NCBI RefSeq assembly: GCF_009498035.1
Contig: NZ_CP034550.1
Span: forward strand, 9,424,001-9,488,000
Length of the DNA stretch: 64,000 nt
From: Saccharothrix syringae
GTDB taxonomy: Bacteria; Actinomycetota; Actinomycetes; Mycobacteriales; Pseudonocardiaceae
Reading direction: 5' to 3'
Shown: piece by piece, positions 56,641 to 64,000 of the stretch
Layout: each line of letters opens with the position of its first letter
Numbering within the stretch: the stretch's first letter is position 1
Made by a program: the position numbers and the translations under genes
Notes under the pieces: generated by a model
Seen by the model: the letters and a program-made list of their open reading frames with translations, nothing else
Told to the model about the DNA's origin: nothing
The model's database searches: none

Positions 56641-57762
56641 TCACTGCCTATTGATGCTGCGAACAGAAGCCACCGGCGACTTTCGTGGACCGTCGACCTT
56701 GTCGGAGGGGGTTGGTGCAATGGACCGGAGTACAGTTGGGTGAATTGCCAGGGTGTCCGCTGCGGGACGATATGGGCGTGCACCAAAACGACGACTGAGC
56801 AACGTCCACAGCAGTAGAGGCGCCTCCTGGCCTACTGTGACCGGTTCTTTTTTGCGCCACCCTTTGGCTGAGAGTTGAACGAACAGTGAGCGTCGACGCG
56901 TCTCCCCGATCGTTTCAAGCGCAAAGCCGCGCATGATCAACGCCTGTATTGAAACACCCCATGTAGCTTTAAGGCGCGCGTAGTCACTGAGCGAGTTCTT
57001 CTCTGTGATGCTTTCCAACACTCGTTGCCGTGGTACCAGCAGCGCGCCTGCAAAGCGGTTGGCCTCGCCCTCCGGGTCCGCCGCGCGAGGACGGAACGTG
57101 TGCAGCACGAGGTGGCCGACTTCGTGGGCGAGCGTGAACCGCTCTCGGTCGCCTTGACTTCCCGGGAAACAGCCGATCAGAGCTGGCGCGCCGAGCCCAC
57201 CCCAATAGGAGACACCGAAGTGTCCACCAGTGGCTGGCGGGTCGTCGGGGTCATCGGTGAGGACAATGGGAGCCACGCCGACCCCGGCTCTCTCCAGCGC
57301 CCTGGTCAGGTGAGGAATCGGTTTATCCGGTGCCAGCCGCAGGGTCTCACGGGTCTGCTCGGCAAGTTCTTCGATGTCCTCTTGAGAGAGAGTATCGCTA
57401 GTTGCGTACGGCAGTGGGGGTGTGGGGTACCCGGCATCGCCGAGCAGGTCTTCGGTTACCCGGAAACCTTCGCCGTAAAAAGCGTGCACGCGTCGAGTGA
57501 CTACCTTGCTCGCCGAAGAACTCTTGCGGAAGCGCAGTGAATCCAGCGGTACCGTGGAGGGCTGCACGTGGAAAAAGCGTTGCGGCGTGTCCGTGGCCTT
57601 GGAGATGGCCTCAAGTGCGGCTTCGGTTGGTTCACGTGAGCCGGTTTCCACCTCCGAAATCCACGACTGCTGCACGCCCGACACTTCGGCGAGCTGCTTT
57701 TGGGTGAAGCCGAGCAGATCCCTCAGGGTCCGCAGACGTTCACCCGGTGAAGCCGCCAGCAT
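56641..57762 (-). CDS. XRE-type HTH fused to ImmA/IrrE metallopeptidase
   Basis: A 373-residue protein. The XRE helix-turn-helix is at residues 7-62 (LRDLLGFTQKQLAEVSGVQQ). The ImmA/IrrE (COG2856) peptidase has H213-E-V-G-H217 in FTLAHEVGHLVLH and a third-ligand Glu in EGEANRFAGALLVP. In ICEBs1 ImmA cleaves the ImmR repressor, and IrrE/PprI cleaves DdrO (established). Here sensor, repressor and protease are one chain. The start is ATG 57762, inside the last 23 bases of the upstream gene, so the two are translationally coupled. The C-terminal 90 residues match nothing I know. Confidence 0.88.
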   Translation of the reverse strand: MLAASPGERLRTLRDLLGFTQKQLAEVSGVQQSWISEVETGSREPTEAALEAISKATDTPQRFFHVQPSTVPLDSLRFRKSSSASKVVTRRVHAFYGEGFRVTEDLLGDAGYPTPPLPYATSDTLSQEDIEELAEQTRETLRLAPDKPIPHLTRALERAGVGVAPIVLTDDPDDPPATGGHFGVSYWGGLGAPALIGCFPGSQGDRERFTLAHEVGHLVLHTFRPRAADPEGEANRFAGALLVPRQRVLESITEKNSLSDYARLKATWGVSIQALIMRGFALETIGETRRRSLFVQLSAKGWRKKEPVTVGQEAPLLLWTLLSRRFGARPYRPAADTLAIHPTVLRSIAPTPSDKVDGPRKSPVASVRSINRQ

Positions 57763-58369
57763 CGGTGTCGCCTTCCTCGTCGCGGGGCAGTGCGAGCCCC
57801 AGATCGTCATCCGTAGGTTCGAAAGCCAGGTCGGCCAACTCCGCCGCGGTCGGAGGCAGAGGGAAGTCCAAGTCGGTCTCCGCGTGCGAACCCAACTTCC
57901 ACTCGCCGATCGGCCTGACGACACGGAACCCGGCTGCCGCCGTGGAAGGGTCGATGCGCCACAGGACGAGCAACTTGTCGCGTGCCTCGCCGAACAGGGG
58001 GATCATGCCGTCCAGACGCGGCTGCCGGTAGTAGGCGCGACGCGCCTTGTTGCTGCCCGGCGGTGGGACGTCGCTGTCGTTGAGCGCGTGCAGGATGCGG
58101 ATGCGGTACGACCCGTCGGTCATCCACAAGGCGCCGTTCTGCGCGTGGTTCCCCGACAGAGTCCAATCGCCCAGCTCGCCGTCCATCGTGGACAGGATGT
58201 GGTGGGCGTAGGCGCGGATGGTGTGGGTCGCGTGCCAGCGGTAGCTCCCGCCCCCTAGTTCGGGCAGGCGTTCCCGTCGAAGCTGCTCGGCGGAAGCGAA
58301 CACGTCGTGCAGCGGCTCGCACAGGTCCAGCAGAGCGGTACGGACACGCTCGACGTGGTCGTTAACCAT
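57740..58369 (-). CDS. unknown partner of the XRE-ImmA/IrrE protein
   Basis: A 209-residue protein from ATG 58369, first gene of the two-gene unit. N-terminal helices (VRTALLDLCEPLHDVFASAE QL), a central Trp/His/Tyr-rich part (YRWHATHTIRAYAHHIL; NGALWMTDGSYRIRILHAL; RRAYYRQPRLDGMIPLFGEA) and an acidic tail (AELADLAFEPTDDDLGLALP). No catalytic motif recognised. A TGATAATATC dyad at about 58376-58389, just before the start, may be the XRE operator. The layout is that of a toxin-antitoxin or repressor/effector pair, with this protein the candidate effector. Confidence 0.75.
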   Translation of the reverse strand: MVNDHVERVRTALLDLCEPLHDVFASAEQLRRERLPELGGGSYRWHATHTIRAYAHHILSTMDGELGDWTLSGNHAQNGALWMTDGSYRIRILHALNDSDVPPPGSNKARRAYYRQPRLDGMIPLFGEARDKLLVLWRIDPSTAAAGFRVVRPIGEWKLGSHAETDLDFPLPPTAAELADLAFEPTDDDLGLALPRDEEGDTDAGGFTG

Positions 58370-58460
58370 GGCAGCGATATTATCACGAGCAAAGTTAAGG
58401 ACGCGAGGGGATCATGGTGCCTCTGCGCGAGGGAGCTTGCGCAGAGGCACCCGAAGCACC

Positions 58461-59012
58461 TCAGCGTTCACGGCCGAGGAGGATGTGGGGGTAGCCGCGG
58501 TTGACGCGGTCGCCCAGCTCGATGCCAAGGCCGGCGATGAACTTGTCGAGCCGGGCGTGAGCTTCCTCGATCGTCTCGGCCTCGCCCTTGAACTCGAACT
58601 CGACGAAGTCGCCTGCGTCGGCAACGCGGTCGAGCGCGATCTCGACCTCGTCCAGGCGCCAGGTGGTGCGGGTCTTGTCGACGGTCACCATAGGTTGGAA
58701 CCCCAGGGCCTCGAACGCGTGGCGCAGCGCCTCGATGTCACAGACCGTGGTCTCGTACTCCGTGGCGTGGGCGGTGCCTTCTCCGGGCTTGTGCCACTGC
58801 TTGTAGTTGAACGAGGAGCCGCGCTGCTCGATGCGGAAACGTACCCACTCGGTGATCGTGTCCGTGGCAAGGAAGTCCTTGGCCGGGTGGTTGTAGTAGG
58901 CGTCGATCTGCCGGGACGGTTCGCTGGCGCTGGCGCCCAGTTCGGCGAGGCGGGCGGTGAGGGCGTCGGCGTCGGGCAAGGCGTACTTCTGCTCGACCTC
59001 GGTGTACCGCAC
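58461..59012 (-). CDS. CYTH-domain protein (class IV adenylate cyclase/ThTPase-like)
   Basis: A 183-residue triphosphate-tunnel protein. Begins with the ExExK motif (EVEQKYAL) and continues with basic and acidic strands of the tunnel: WVRFRIEQRGSSFNYKQWH, TVDKTRTTWRLDEVEIALD and DFVEFEFKGEAET. CYTH enzymes act on ATP, thiamine triphosphate or inorganic triphosphate. The start is GTG 59012, overlapping the stop of the aldo/keto reductase remnant (TAGTG). Confidence 0.88.
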   Translation of the reverse strand: MRYTEVEQKYALPDADALTARLAELGASASEPSRQIDAYYNHPAKDFLATDTITEWVRFRIEQRGSSFNYKQWHKPGEGTAHATEYETTVCDIEALRHAFEALGFQPMVTVDKTRTTWRLDEVEIALDRVADAGDFVEFEFKGEAETIEEAHARLDKFIAGLGIELGDRVNRGYPHILLGRER

Positions 59013-59912
59013 TAGTGGTGTCCTTCCTGGGTGTGGGGGTGCAGTGCCGCGCGGATCTGGGCGACCTCGTCGTCGGTGAGTGGGTCGCCGAGGCACGTGA
59101 CGTCGGTGTGGATCTGTTCAGGGTCTCGGAACCCGACGAGCACGATCGAGTCGAGGGCGTGGTGCAGTGCGTAGCGCAGCGCCACGCGGACCAGCTCAGC
59201 GGTGCTGGTGTCGTAGAGGGCGTGCAGCGGCGCGAGTCTGTTGACCAGCCGGCGTAGCGCTTCGGGGGCGAAGCGGGGGTCGTTGTGGCGGTGGTCGGTA
59301 TCGCTGAAGTGGCGTGGGGCGCGGTGGTCGTGAGCGCTGATGAGCAATCCTTGGCCGAGTGCCTGCTTGATCAGCACGCCGACCCTATGGCGGCGGGCGA
59401 AGGCGAAGATGTCGGTCTCGTCGGGGCCGTAGAGCGGGCTGAGCAGGTTGTAGCGGGCGGTGAGGACGTCGGGGCGGATGGTGTGGAACAGCCGCAGGAA
59501 CCGGCCGGTGTCGGCGGCTTCGGGCCGGTTCTGGTCGGTCCACTGTTCGGCGAAGGTGTGCGGGGCGCGCATCCCGACCGCGTGGATCAGGCCCTGCTCG
59601 CGCCACTTGCCCATCAGCTCGACCACGCCGGTCAGGTAGTGGTCGTGTTCGCCGAAGTCAGTGCTGTGCAGGAAGTAGACGTCGAGGTGGTCGGTGCCGA
59701 GGTTGTCCAGGGTGGTGGCGAGCTGGTGGCGCATCTGCCGCGGGTGGTACGGGTGGGGGGCGGTGCCGGCGAAGTAACCGACCTTGCTGGAGAGCACCAG
59801 CTCGGCGCGGTCCACGTCGCGCAGCAGGCGTCCGAGCAGGCGTTCGGAGCGGCCCAGGCCGTAGACGTCGGCGGTGTCGAACAGGGTGATGCCCAGTTCG
59901 TGGGCGTGGAAG
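59012..59912 (-). pseudogene. aldo/keto reductase missing its N-terminus
   Basis: Homology begins abruptly at HAHELGITLFDTADVYGLGR near 59912 and runs to the stop at 59012. Catalytic Asp/Tyr (FDTADVYG), Lys (SSKVGYF) and His (YFLHSTD) remain, but the first beta strand and helix of the barrel and the original start are gone. A GTG at 59815 could make a shorter product that lacks Asp and Tyr. Upstream codons in frame are antisense to the TPR remnant, so the two genes share one break. Confidence 0.8.
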
Positions 59913-59916
59913 ACCC

Positions 59917-60638
59917 TCGCCGGCTGGACCGCCCACGACCTCGGCCTAACCGCCGAAGCCCGCCGCTACCTCACCCAGGCCGTCGCCGACACCCAGGCCG
60001 CCGACAATCCCGCCCACTCCGCGATCGTGCTCTACCACCTCGGGCGCGTCCCCCTCGACCGCGGTGACGGGCAGGAAGCGCTCAAGGTCTTCCAGCTCGG
60101 CCAGATCGCCGCCCAGGACGCCCACTCCCCGGCCGCCGTCGCCTTGCTGCATACCCACGAAGCCCTCGCCTACGCCCAGATCGGCGACGCCCGCCGGGCC
60201 GTCACCTCCCTGCGCCGCGCCGAGGACGAGTACGCCCACGCCGATGACGGCGACGACTGGCCCGAGTTCCTGAAGTTCTTCGACCTCAGCGCCTTGCAGA
60301 CCAGCGCCGCCCGAGTGCACAACCAGCTCGGCCTCACCAACGCCAAGCATCGCGACGAAGCCACGGTACGCCTCAGCGCCGCACTCGACGAGGTGCCCGC
60401 CGACCGCGTCCGGCAACGCGCCTTCAACCTCGCTTGGCTGGCGACCTGCAACCTCGCCGACGGGAACCTGGCTGGCGGCGCCGAGATCGGCAGCCAGGCC
60501 CTCGACGCCGTCCGGGAGGTCAAGTCCGTCCGACTGCTCGACGCCCTCGAACCCCTCCAGACTGAGGCCGAACGCCACCAGCGCCACAGCGACGTTCGTC
60601 AACTCGCCCACGACATCCGCCAACTCCGCGCCGCGTAA
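59917..60638 (+). pseudogene. TPR-domain regulator fragment missing its N-terminus
   Basis: From LAGWTAHDLGLTAEARRYL the protein shows five or so TPR-like helical pairs (AIVLYHLGRVPLDRGDGQEA LK; ALAYAQIGDARRAVTSL; NLAWLATCNLADGNLAGG) to a stop at 60638. This matches the C-terminal half of actinobacterial XRE-TPR regulators; the HTH is missing. The frame is open back to 59874, but those codons are antisense to the aldo/keto reductase. Confidence 0.75.
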
Positions 60639-60985
60639 ACTCCATAGCTGCAAGCCCCTGAGCTGCGGATACTCAAGATCAGGGGGTGCTCGCGTGATAT
60701 GATCACGTCTGCAAATAGATCTCGCCCGACCGAGTTACCTCTCACGCTTGACAACAACCGCGAATCGATCCATTCGCACTGGTAGGCGAGGGGCGAGGAG
60801 GTCGATTCCGCTTCCTCGTTACCTGGTTTTGACAGGTGCGGATGCTCGGATCAGGGACTACGTTGACGTGGCCGATGCCGCATCGTTCACCCGAAAGGGT
60901 GTGCATCGGCCCCAAAGACGCCAAAGGCCGGAGAGGATGCTCAGCAGGGGCGCAATCCCTGCTGACTCTCCGGCCTTGGCAGGGA
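60639..60985. other. 347-base non-coding region with stable inverted repeats
   Basis: No convincing protein. It contains a 15-base operator-like palindrome CGTGAT-ATG-ATCACG (60693-60707). A GAAA-tetraloop hairpin follows (60870-60911: outer GGCCGATGC/GCATCGGCC, inner CACCC-GAAA-GGGTG), then the terminator-like hairpin 60924-60977. Confidence 0.6.
60924..60977 (-). terminator. compound hairpin, probable terminator of the small membrane-protein gene
   Basis: The outer 12-bp stem AAGGCCGGAGAG (60924-60935) pairs with CTCTCCGGCCTT (60966-60977). The inner nine-bp stem TCAGCAGGG (60941-60949) pairs with CCCTGCTGA (60957-60965). It lies nine bases beyond the stop at 60986. Confidence 0.65.
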
Positions 60986-61210
60986 TCACCTCCTGCGCGC
61001 CCGATCTGCGGCGAGGATGAGCCCGACCCCGAGGAGCCCGGTGGTCATCGTCACTGCCGGGCTCCAACGGGCAACACCAGCGACGACGATCGTCACGGCT
61101 TCACACGCGGAGCCCGTGCACAGCAACACCCACGGGTCCCAGGACCGGCGCCACCACGGTGACCCCTCGTCCTCCGGCTTCTTTCTGTTCTCTTTCCTCT
61201 TCTCGTCCAA
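60986..61210 (-). CDS. small membrane protein, 74 residues
   Basis: TTG start at 61210 with AGGAG ten bases upstream. A Lys/Glu-rich cytoplasmic head (MDEKRKENRKKPEDEGSPWW) is followed by two hydrophobic helices (DPWVLLCTGSACEAVTIVVA; PAVTMTTGLLGVGLILAAD) and an Arg-rich end. No family recognised. Two-helix miniproteins of this form occur as toxins or regulators, but nothing here proves that. A strong hairpin follows the stop. Confidence 0.5.
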   Translation of the reverse strand: MDEKRKENRKKPEDEGSPWWRRSWDPWVLLCTGSACEAVTIVVAGVARWSPAVTMTTGLLGVGLILAADRARRR

Positions 61211-61499
61211 TCAGGCGGTGCTCCTGACCTGCCCGGAGGTGTACGCATGTCGCGCACCTTTGTGGCCTCCGGCACGAGCGTGGCCAGCCACGGCTGGCGG
61301 GGTCAGGAACCCGATCGGAGGAGATCAACCGGACTTCGTGGCGCCACCCTAGCGCCATCATCACGACGACGAACCCACGTGATTCCATGCCGCATGGGTG
61401 TGTGCAGGTCACGTGCAACTGGGCCAGGAAAAAATCACTGACCTGGGACGTTCGCCCCCATGGCCACGGATCAGCGTCACTGCCTATGACTCGGGACGG
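61211..61499. other. 289-base region without a supported gene
   Basis: A possible ORF at 61247-61441 has a good ribosome site but poor coding character. Otherwise nothing is evident apart from the promoter side of the small membrane-protein gene and the 3' end of the AbiV-like gene. Confidence 0.4.
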
Positions 61500-62384
61500 C
61501 TAACCCTGGTCCTCCGTATCCGTCTCGGCCTGCCCCTCTTCTGCGGGAAGCATGCCGAGTTGGTCGGCAAGCTGAAGCAGTTCGCGGGTCTCGGCCTCGT
61601 AACCGGGCTTGCCAAGGTTGGCGAACGGATCGCTTCCTGCACCGGGCAGGTGAAGCCGGTACCCGTCGTTGTTCCACTTGGTCCCGGCACGGCCGCGGCG
61701 CATCCCGTCCAACACCTGTTCGGAGAAGTCGGACGAGTCGCCGAGGGACGAGTTGCCGAGCGCGGCGCGCATCTGCTCGATGCTTTCCTCGGATGCCGGC
61801 GGCACGTCACGGGCCATCTCCGCTTGCTGCTTGGCCTCGATGTGCTCACCCAGTCGGATCTGCCACCCGATCTGGTGAACGTGGCTGATCACCTCGCGCA
61901 GCGACGCCTCGTCCGACGCATCCGCCGGGGTGAGCACGCCGTCCTGCTCGGTGACGTCGACGTAGAAACCGCGCTGCTTGAGCACGTTGTGTCGACATGT
62001 CCAGTCCTCGATGTCGCCCAGCCAGTCGCTGTTCGCCTCCGGGTCTGAGGGCTCCGTGCCGAACCAGTACTGCTCCTGCACGAGGAAGTCGTGGACCAAC
62101 TTGAGCTTGGCCTGGTGGTCGGCCCACAGCTTCCTCAACGCCGTGTTGACGAAGGGCTCGCCTTCGGGTGCGTAGGCGATCTCGACGCGTCGCCGGTGGA
62201 TGGCGATGGCCTTGCCGGACTCCTCCATGCCGAGGATGGCCAGGGACCGCGCCAAGCCGACGTGGCCTAGGTCCAAGACTGCGACCGCCGACATGAGCAG
62301 TCGGTCCGCGTTCGCCAGCAGCTCGTCTTGCAGTCGCACCACCTGGGCGGGTGTCAACGGCGGCAGCGTGTTCTTCCCGGGCAT
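61500..62384 (-). CDS. AbiV-family abortive infection protein (HEPN-like)
   Basis: A 294-residue protein from ATG 62384. The N-terminal third has the AbiV signature: ANADRLLMSAVAVLDLG followed by ARSLAILGMEESGKAIAIHR, with the conserved EE-x-x-K at residues 54-58. Lactococcal AbiV stops phage by blocking late protein synthesis, and the family belongs to the HEPN superfamily (recalled). The C-terminal half (acidic, Trp/Tyr-rich) is specific to this protein. Divergent from the DUF6932-like operon across 224 bases; alone on its strand. Confidence 0.82.
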   Translation of the reverse strand: MPGKNTLPPLTPAQVVRLQDELLANADRLLMSAVAVLDLGHVGLARSLAILGMEESGKAIAIHRRRVEIAYAPEGEPFVNTALRKLWADHQAKLKLVHDFLVQEQYWFGTEPSDPEANSDWLGDIEDWTCRHNVLKQRGFYVDVTEQDGVLTPADASDEASLREVISHVHQIGWQIRLGEHIEAKQQAEMARDVPPASEESIEQMRAALGNSSLGDSSDFSEQVLDGMRRGRAGTKWNNDGYRLHLPGAGSDPFANLGKPGYEAETRELLQLADQLGMLPAEEGQAETDTEDQG

Positions 62385-62571
62385 GGCCACAGTGTGTACG
62401 ACAGCACTGACCATCTCGCCCGCGCCGATGAGGCATCAGTGGGGTTCTGCATGCAGTCCTGGTGGATCTTGCCGAGGTGGCTGCCAGGAGTTGTAGCCCA
62501 GCCTAGAGGAGTCGGAGTCGTTACCATTACGCGATCTGACCATGCTGTGACCAGGCGTAACAGGCACCCCC

Positions 62572-62589
62572 TTGATCTCGATGGATCAA
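62572..62589. promoter_or_regulatory. palindromic operator candidate before the DUF6932-like operon
   Basis: TTGATC-TCGATG-GATCAA is a perfect six-base dyad ending nine bases before the ribosome site GAAGGAG. It lies in the AbiV/DUF6932 divergent region and could serve autoregulation. No regulator gene is adjacent, so one of the flanking proteins may bind it. Confidence 0.4.
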
Positions 62590-62608
62590 CAGGACGTGAA
62601 GGAGTGGC

Positions 62609-63196
62609 GTGTCGATCCATCCCTTTCTGGACGATCAAGAGCACCTCCCACCGGGAAGGTTCCGTCTCTCGTGGGAAGAGGCGGAGGAGCTGCTGGTCGA
62701 CGACCCTCTGTTTGCCGGCTCGCAGACTCGACCCGAGTTGTGGCGTGGTCTCACCAGGTACATCGCCCGGTTCTTCGAGCTGCAAGAGCAGTACGAGAGC
62801 CTGCTGGACGGTCGGCAGCTCGCTCACTTCATCTGGATCGGCGGCAGCTTCGCCAGCAAGAAGCTGGACCCGCGACAGCTCGACCTGTCGATCGCCATCG
62901 ATGTCCTGGCACGACGGGCACTAGCCGGGCAGCCTGGTGTCCGTTGGTTCAATCAGGCGACCAGCCGAACATACTGCGTAGACAACTACGGAGTGTCACC
63001 CATTGAGATCCCGTTTGTCGTAGTTCCTAGCCCGTTCAGGTCGGACAAGCTTGGCCTGGACGAACAGAGCTACCTGCGGGAACGCGGTGCGTGGGATGAT
63101 TGGTGGCAACGTATCCGGACGCCAGGTGTGGTGGACTGCCCTCCGTCGGAGGAGACTGCGGGAACGGCACGGGGCTACCTGGAGGTGACGCTATGA
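62609..63196 (+). CDS. DUF6932-like nucleotidyltransferase-fold protein
   Basis: A 195-residue protein from GTG 62609, four bases after GAAGGAG. The opening LPPGRFRLSWEEAEELLVDD and the core IWIGGSFASKKLDPRQLDLS (residues 75-94) match the DUF6932 pattern. That family is a nucleotidyltransferase-like fold in which a GS motif is followed by DxD. Here the second acid is Ser (Asp92-Leu-Ser94), so activity may be altered. The 3' end overlaps the next gene by ATGA, indicating coupling. Confidence 0.75.
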   Translation: MSIHPFLDDQEHLPPGRFRLSWEEAEELLVDDPLFAGSQTRPELWRGLTRYIARFFELQEQYESLLDGRQLAHFIWIGGSFASKKLDPRQLDLSIAIDVLARRALAGQPGVRWFNQATSRTYCVDNYGVSPIEIPFVVVPSPFRSDKLGLDEQSYLRERGAWDDWWQRIRTPGVVDCPPSEETAGTARGYLEVTL

Positions 63197-64000
63197 CGAG
63201 AGCATGGCGCCAGCGCCTCTCAGTGGAAGACCGTACAGAACTCGACCAGTGGTGGACGACAGTGTCGGCGGGTACACCTCCCGCTGAGCTTGAGCTTGAG
63301 GAAGTCGCACGTCGCAACGCGCTCGAAGCGCGACGCGTCTACGACGAGTCGGCAACGCTCGACGAGGAACTGCACGTGCGCCTGCAAGGCCCCCTTGAGG
63401 AGGGAGAGCTTCCCTTCGAGCTGGGCCAGGAGCTGTTCAAGCCGCTCCGCGACAGTGTGAACGCGGCCACCAGCGCTCACGTCGATCTCGCACTGGCAGG
63501 TGTGATGGCCGGAAGCACGATCCTCCGGATCAAGGCCACGACTCCGCTGCCGGAGGACTCTCAAGCCCCACTGATCGCTCCTGACGCAGTGTCACCCTCC
63601 GACCAGGCAGTCCGCGCTCTGCTCGACGTCCTTGCAGAGGCCGAGGCCGAGGGCGACCCGAGAGCCTGGCCTGCCGCTCTCCGGTCGAAGCTGCCCAAAC
63701 TCGCCGATGTGCTCTACGAGCACAACCTGACTGCCGAGTTCACCTGGCTCGCCAGCAGCGGGGCGATACGGCGCACTCAACTGTCCTCGCGTGGGCAAGC
63801 GTTCGTCAGGCAGCTCCGCGAGTACACGGAACAGAAGCGGACGATCGAACTGGTCGGCACGGTCACGGGACTTCGCCAAGCGGGCTGGATCGTCGTCAGC
63901 CCTGAACGCGGTCCCGACGTGAACGTCAAGATCGCGCCGAAGACCTTGGCGGCCCTGCGGCTGACGCTGTGGCAGCAAGTTCACCTTGAAGTCGAGGTCA
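63193..64000 (+). CDS. unknown partner of the DUF6932-like protein, 3' end outside window
   Basis: Starts at ATG 63193 with GGAGGTG just upstream, and remains open for 269 codons to the window end. It begins MTRAWRQRLSVEDRTELDQW W and is acidic and helical (ELELEEVARRNALEARRVYD; LLDVLAEAEAEGDPRAWPAA). A later segment reads FTWLASSGAIRRTQLSSRGQ AFVRQ, then beta-like GWIVVSPERGPDVNVKIAPK. No known domain recognised. Coupling suggests that it works with the nucleotidyltransferase-like protein. Confidence 0.75.
   Translation, partial: MTRAWRQRLSVEDRTELDQWWTTVSAGTPPAELELEEVARRNALEARRVYDESATLDEELHVRLQGPLEEGELPFELGQELFKPLRDSVNAATSAHVDLALAGVMAGSTILRIKATTPLPEDSQAPLIAPDAVSPSDQAVRALLDVLAEAEAEGDPRAWPAALRSKLPKLADVLYEHNLTAEFTWLASSGAIRRTQLSSRGQAFVRQLREYTEQKRTIELVGTVTGLRQAGWIVVSPERGPDVNVKIAPKTLAALRLTLWQQVHLEVEV

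Larger units (their letters stand above)
51111..64000 (+). mobile_element. Tn554-like integrative element inserted in dprA (right end outside window)
   Basis: The left junction is at 51110/51111, where dprA coding stops. The first three genes overlap by four bases each and match the Tn554 plan: recombinase A, larger recombinase B, small non-recombinase C. The interior has more A/T, mixed strands and defence-like or unknown cargo. The left terminal 125 bases carry inverted repeats such as CCACAG-CGGTT-CTGTGG (51168-51184). The other half of dprA is not found before 64000, so the element continues or the region was rearranged further. Confidence 0.8.

Noticed and set aside
60774..60850. tRNA-like stretch containing GGTCGATTCC
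   Set aside because: The acceptor and anticodon stems do not form, and the T-loop lacks the canonical TTCGA arrangement.
61247..61441. 64-codon plus-strand ORF with GGAGG upstream
   Set aside because: Codon choice loses G/C bias after 20 codons and the translation is Arg/Ser-rich, so a gene is not supported despite the ribosome site.

Overview
The window comes from a very GC-rich actinomycete of the Pseudonocardiales type (Saccharothrix, Actinosynnema or Lentzea-like; genus is inference). The basis is near-exclusive G/C at third codon positions, many GTG starts, mycothione reductase, a WhiG-type sigma factor and actinobacterial families such as DUF2631. From about 20.9 to 51 kb the housekeeping order map - penicillin-binding lipoprotein - GNAT - ispG - rip - dxr ... 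DUF2631 ... rlmN ... cdsA - frr - pyrH - tsf - rpsB | M23 peptidase ... whiG - xerC - dprA parallels the Mycobacterium tuberculosis stretch Rv2861c to Rv2896c (recalled synteny), so this is conserved chromosome interrupted by lineage-specific genes.

Layout. 1-20.9 kb is mostly accessory: a methyltransferase cut by the window edge, a serine beta-lactamase-like hydrolase, a LysR/metallo-hydrolase pair, a TetR/CatB-like acetyltransferase pair whose shared intergenic region carries six evenly spaced palindromes, a patatin with membrane segments, a DUF574 methyltransferase, lon behind a HAIR (HspR) operator, mycothione reductase, two regulator/transporter pairs (FadR-MFS, LysR-EamA), a pentapeptide protein and cobyric acid synthase. 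20.9-28.7 kb is the MEP-pathway/envelope block (map, PBP, ispG, rip, dxr). 28.8-35.1 kb holds a two-component system and a potADBC polyamine ABC operon. 35.2-43 kb mixes carbonic anhydrase, rlmN, PadR, an aldo/keto reductase, a methyltransferase and two VOC proteins around a terpene-cyclase-like protein. 43-50.6 kb is cdsA-frr-pyrH-tsf-rpsB, an M23 peptidase with a 20-bp minisatellite, whiG and xerC.

At 51,110 dprA is cut in its coding sequence, and everything to the window end is a mobile island with clearly more A/T. It opens with three overlapping genes (tyrosine recombinase, large zinc-cluster tyrosine recombinase, small coiled-coil DUF6262-like protein), the gene trio of Tn554-family elements. 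Its cargo includes a coupled pair of an unknown protein and an XRE-ImmA/IrrE metallopeptidase, a CYTH protein, an aldo/keto reductase and a TPR regulator that share one deletion scar, an AbiV-family (HEPN) abortive-infection protein, and a divergent two-gene operon of a DUF6932-like nucleotidyltransferase-fold protein plus an unrecognised partner that runs off the end. The AbiV/DUF6932 locus and the ImmA/IrrE pair are the best candidates for undescribed defence systems. The right end of the element and the other half of dprA are not in the window.

No rRNA, tRNA or CRISPR array was found. Coordinates come from reading frames, start codons and ribosome binding sites. All family assignments are from motif recognition, not from database searches.
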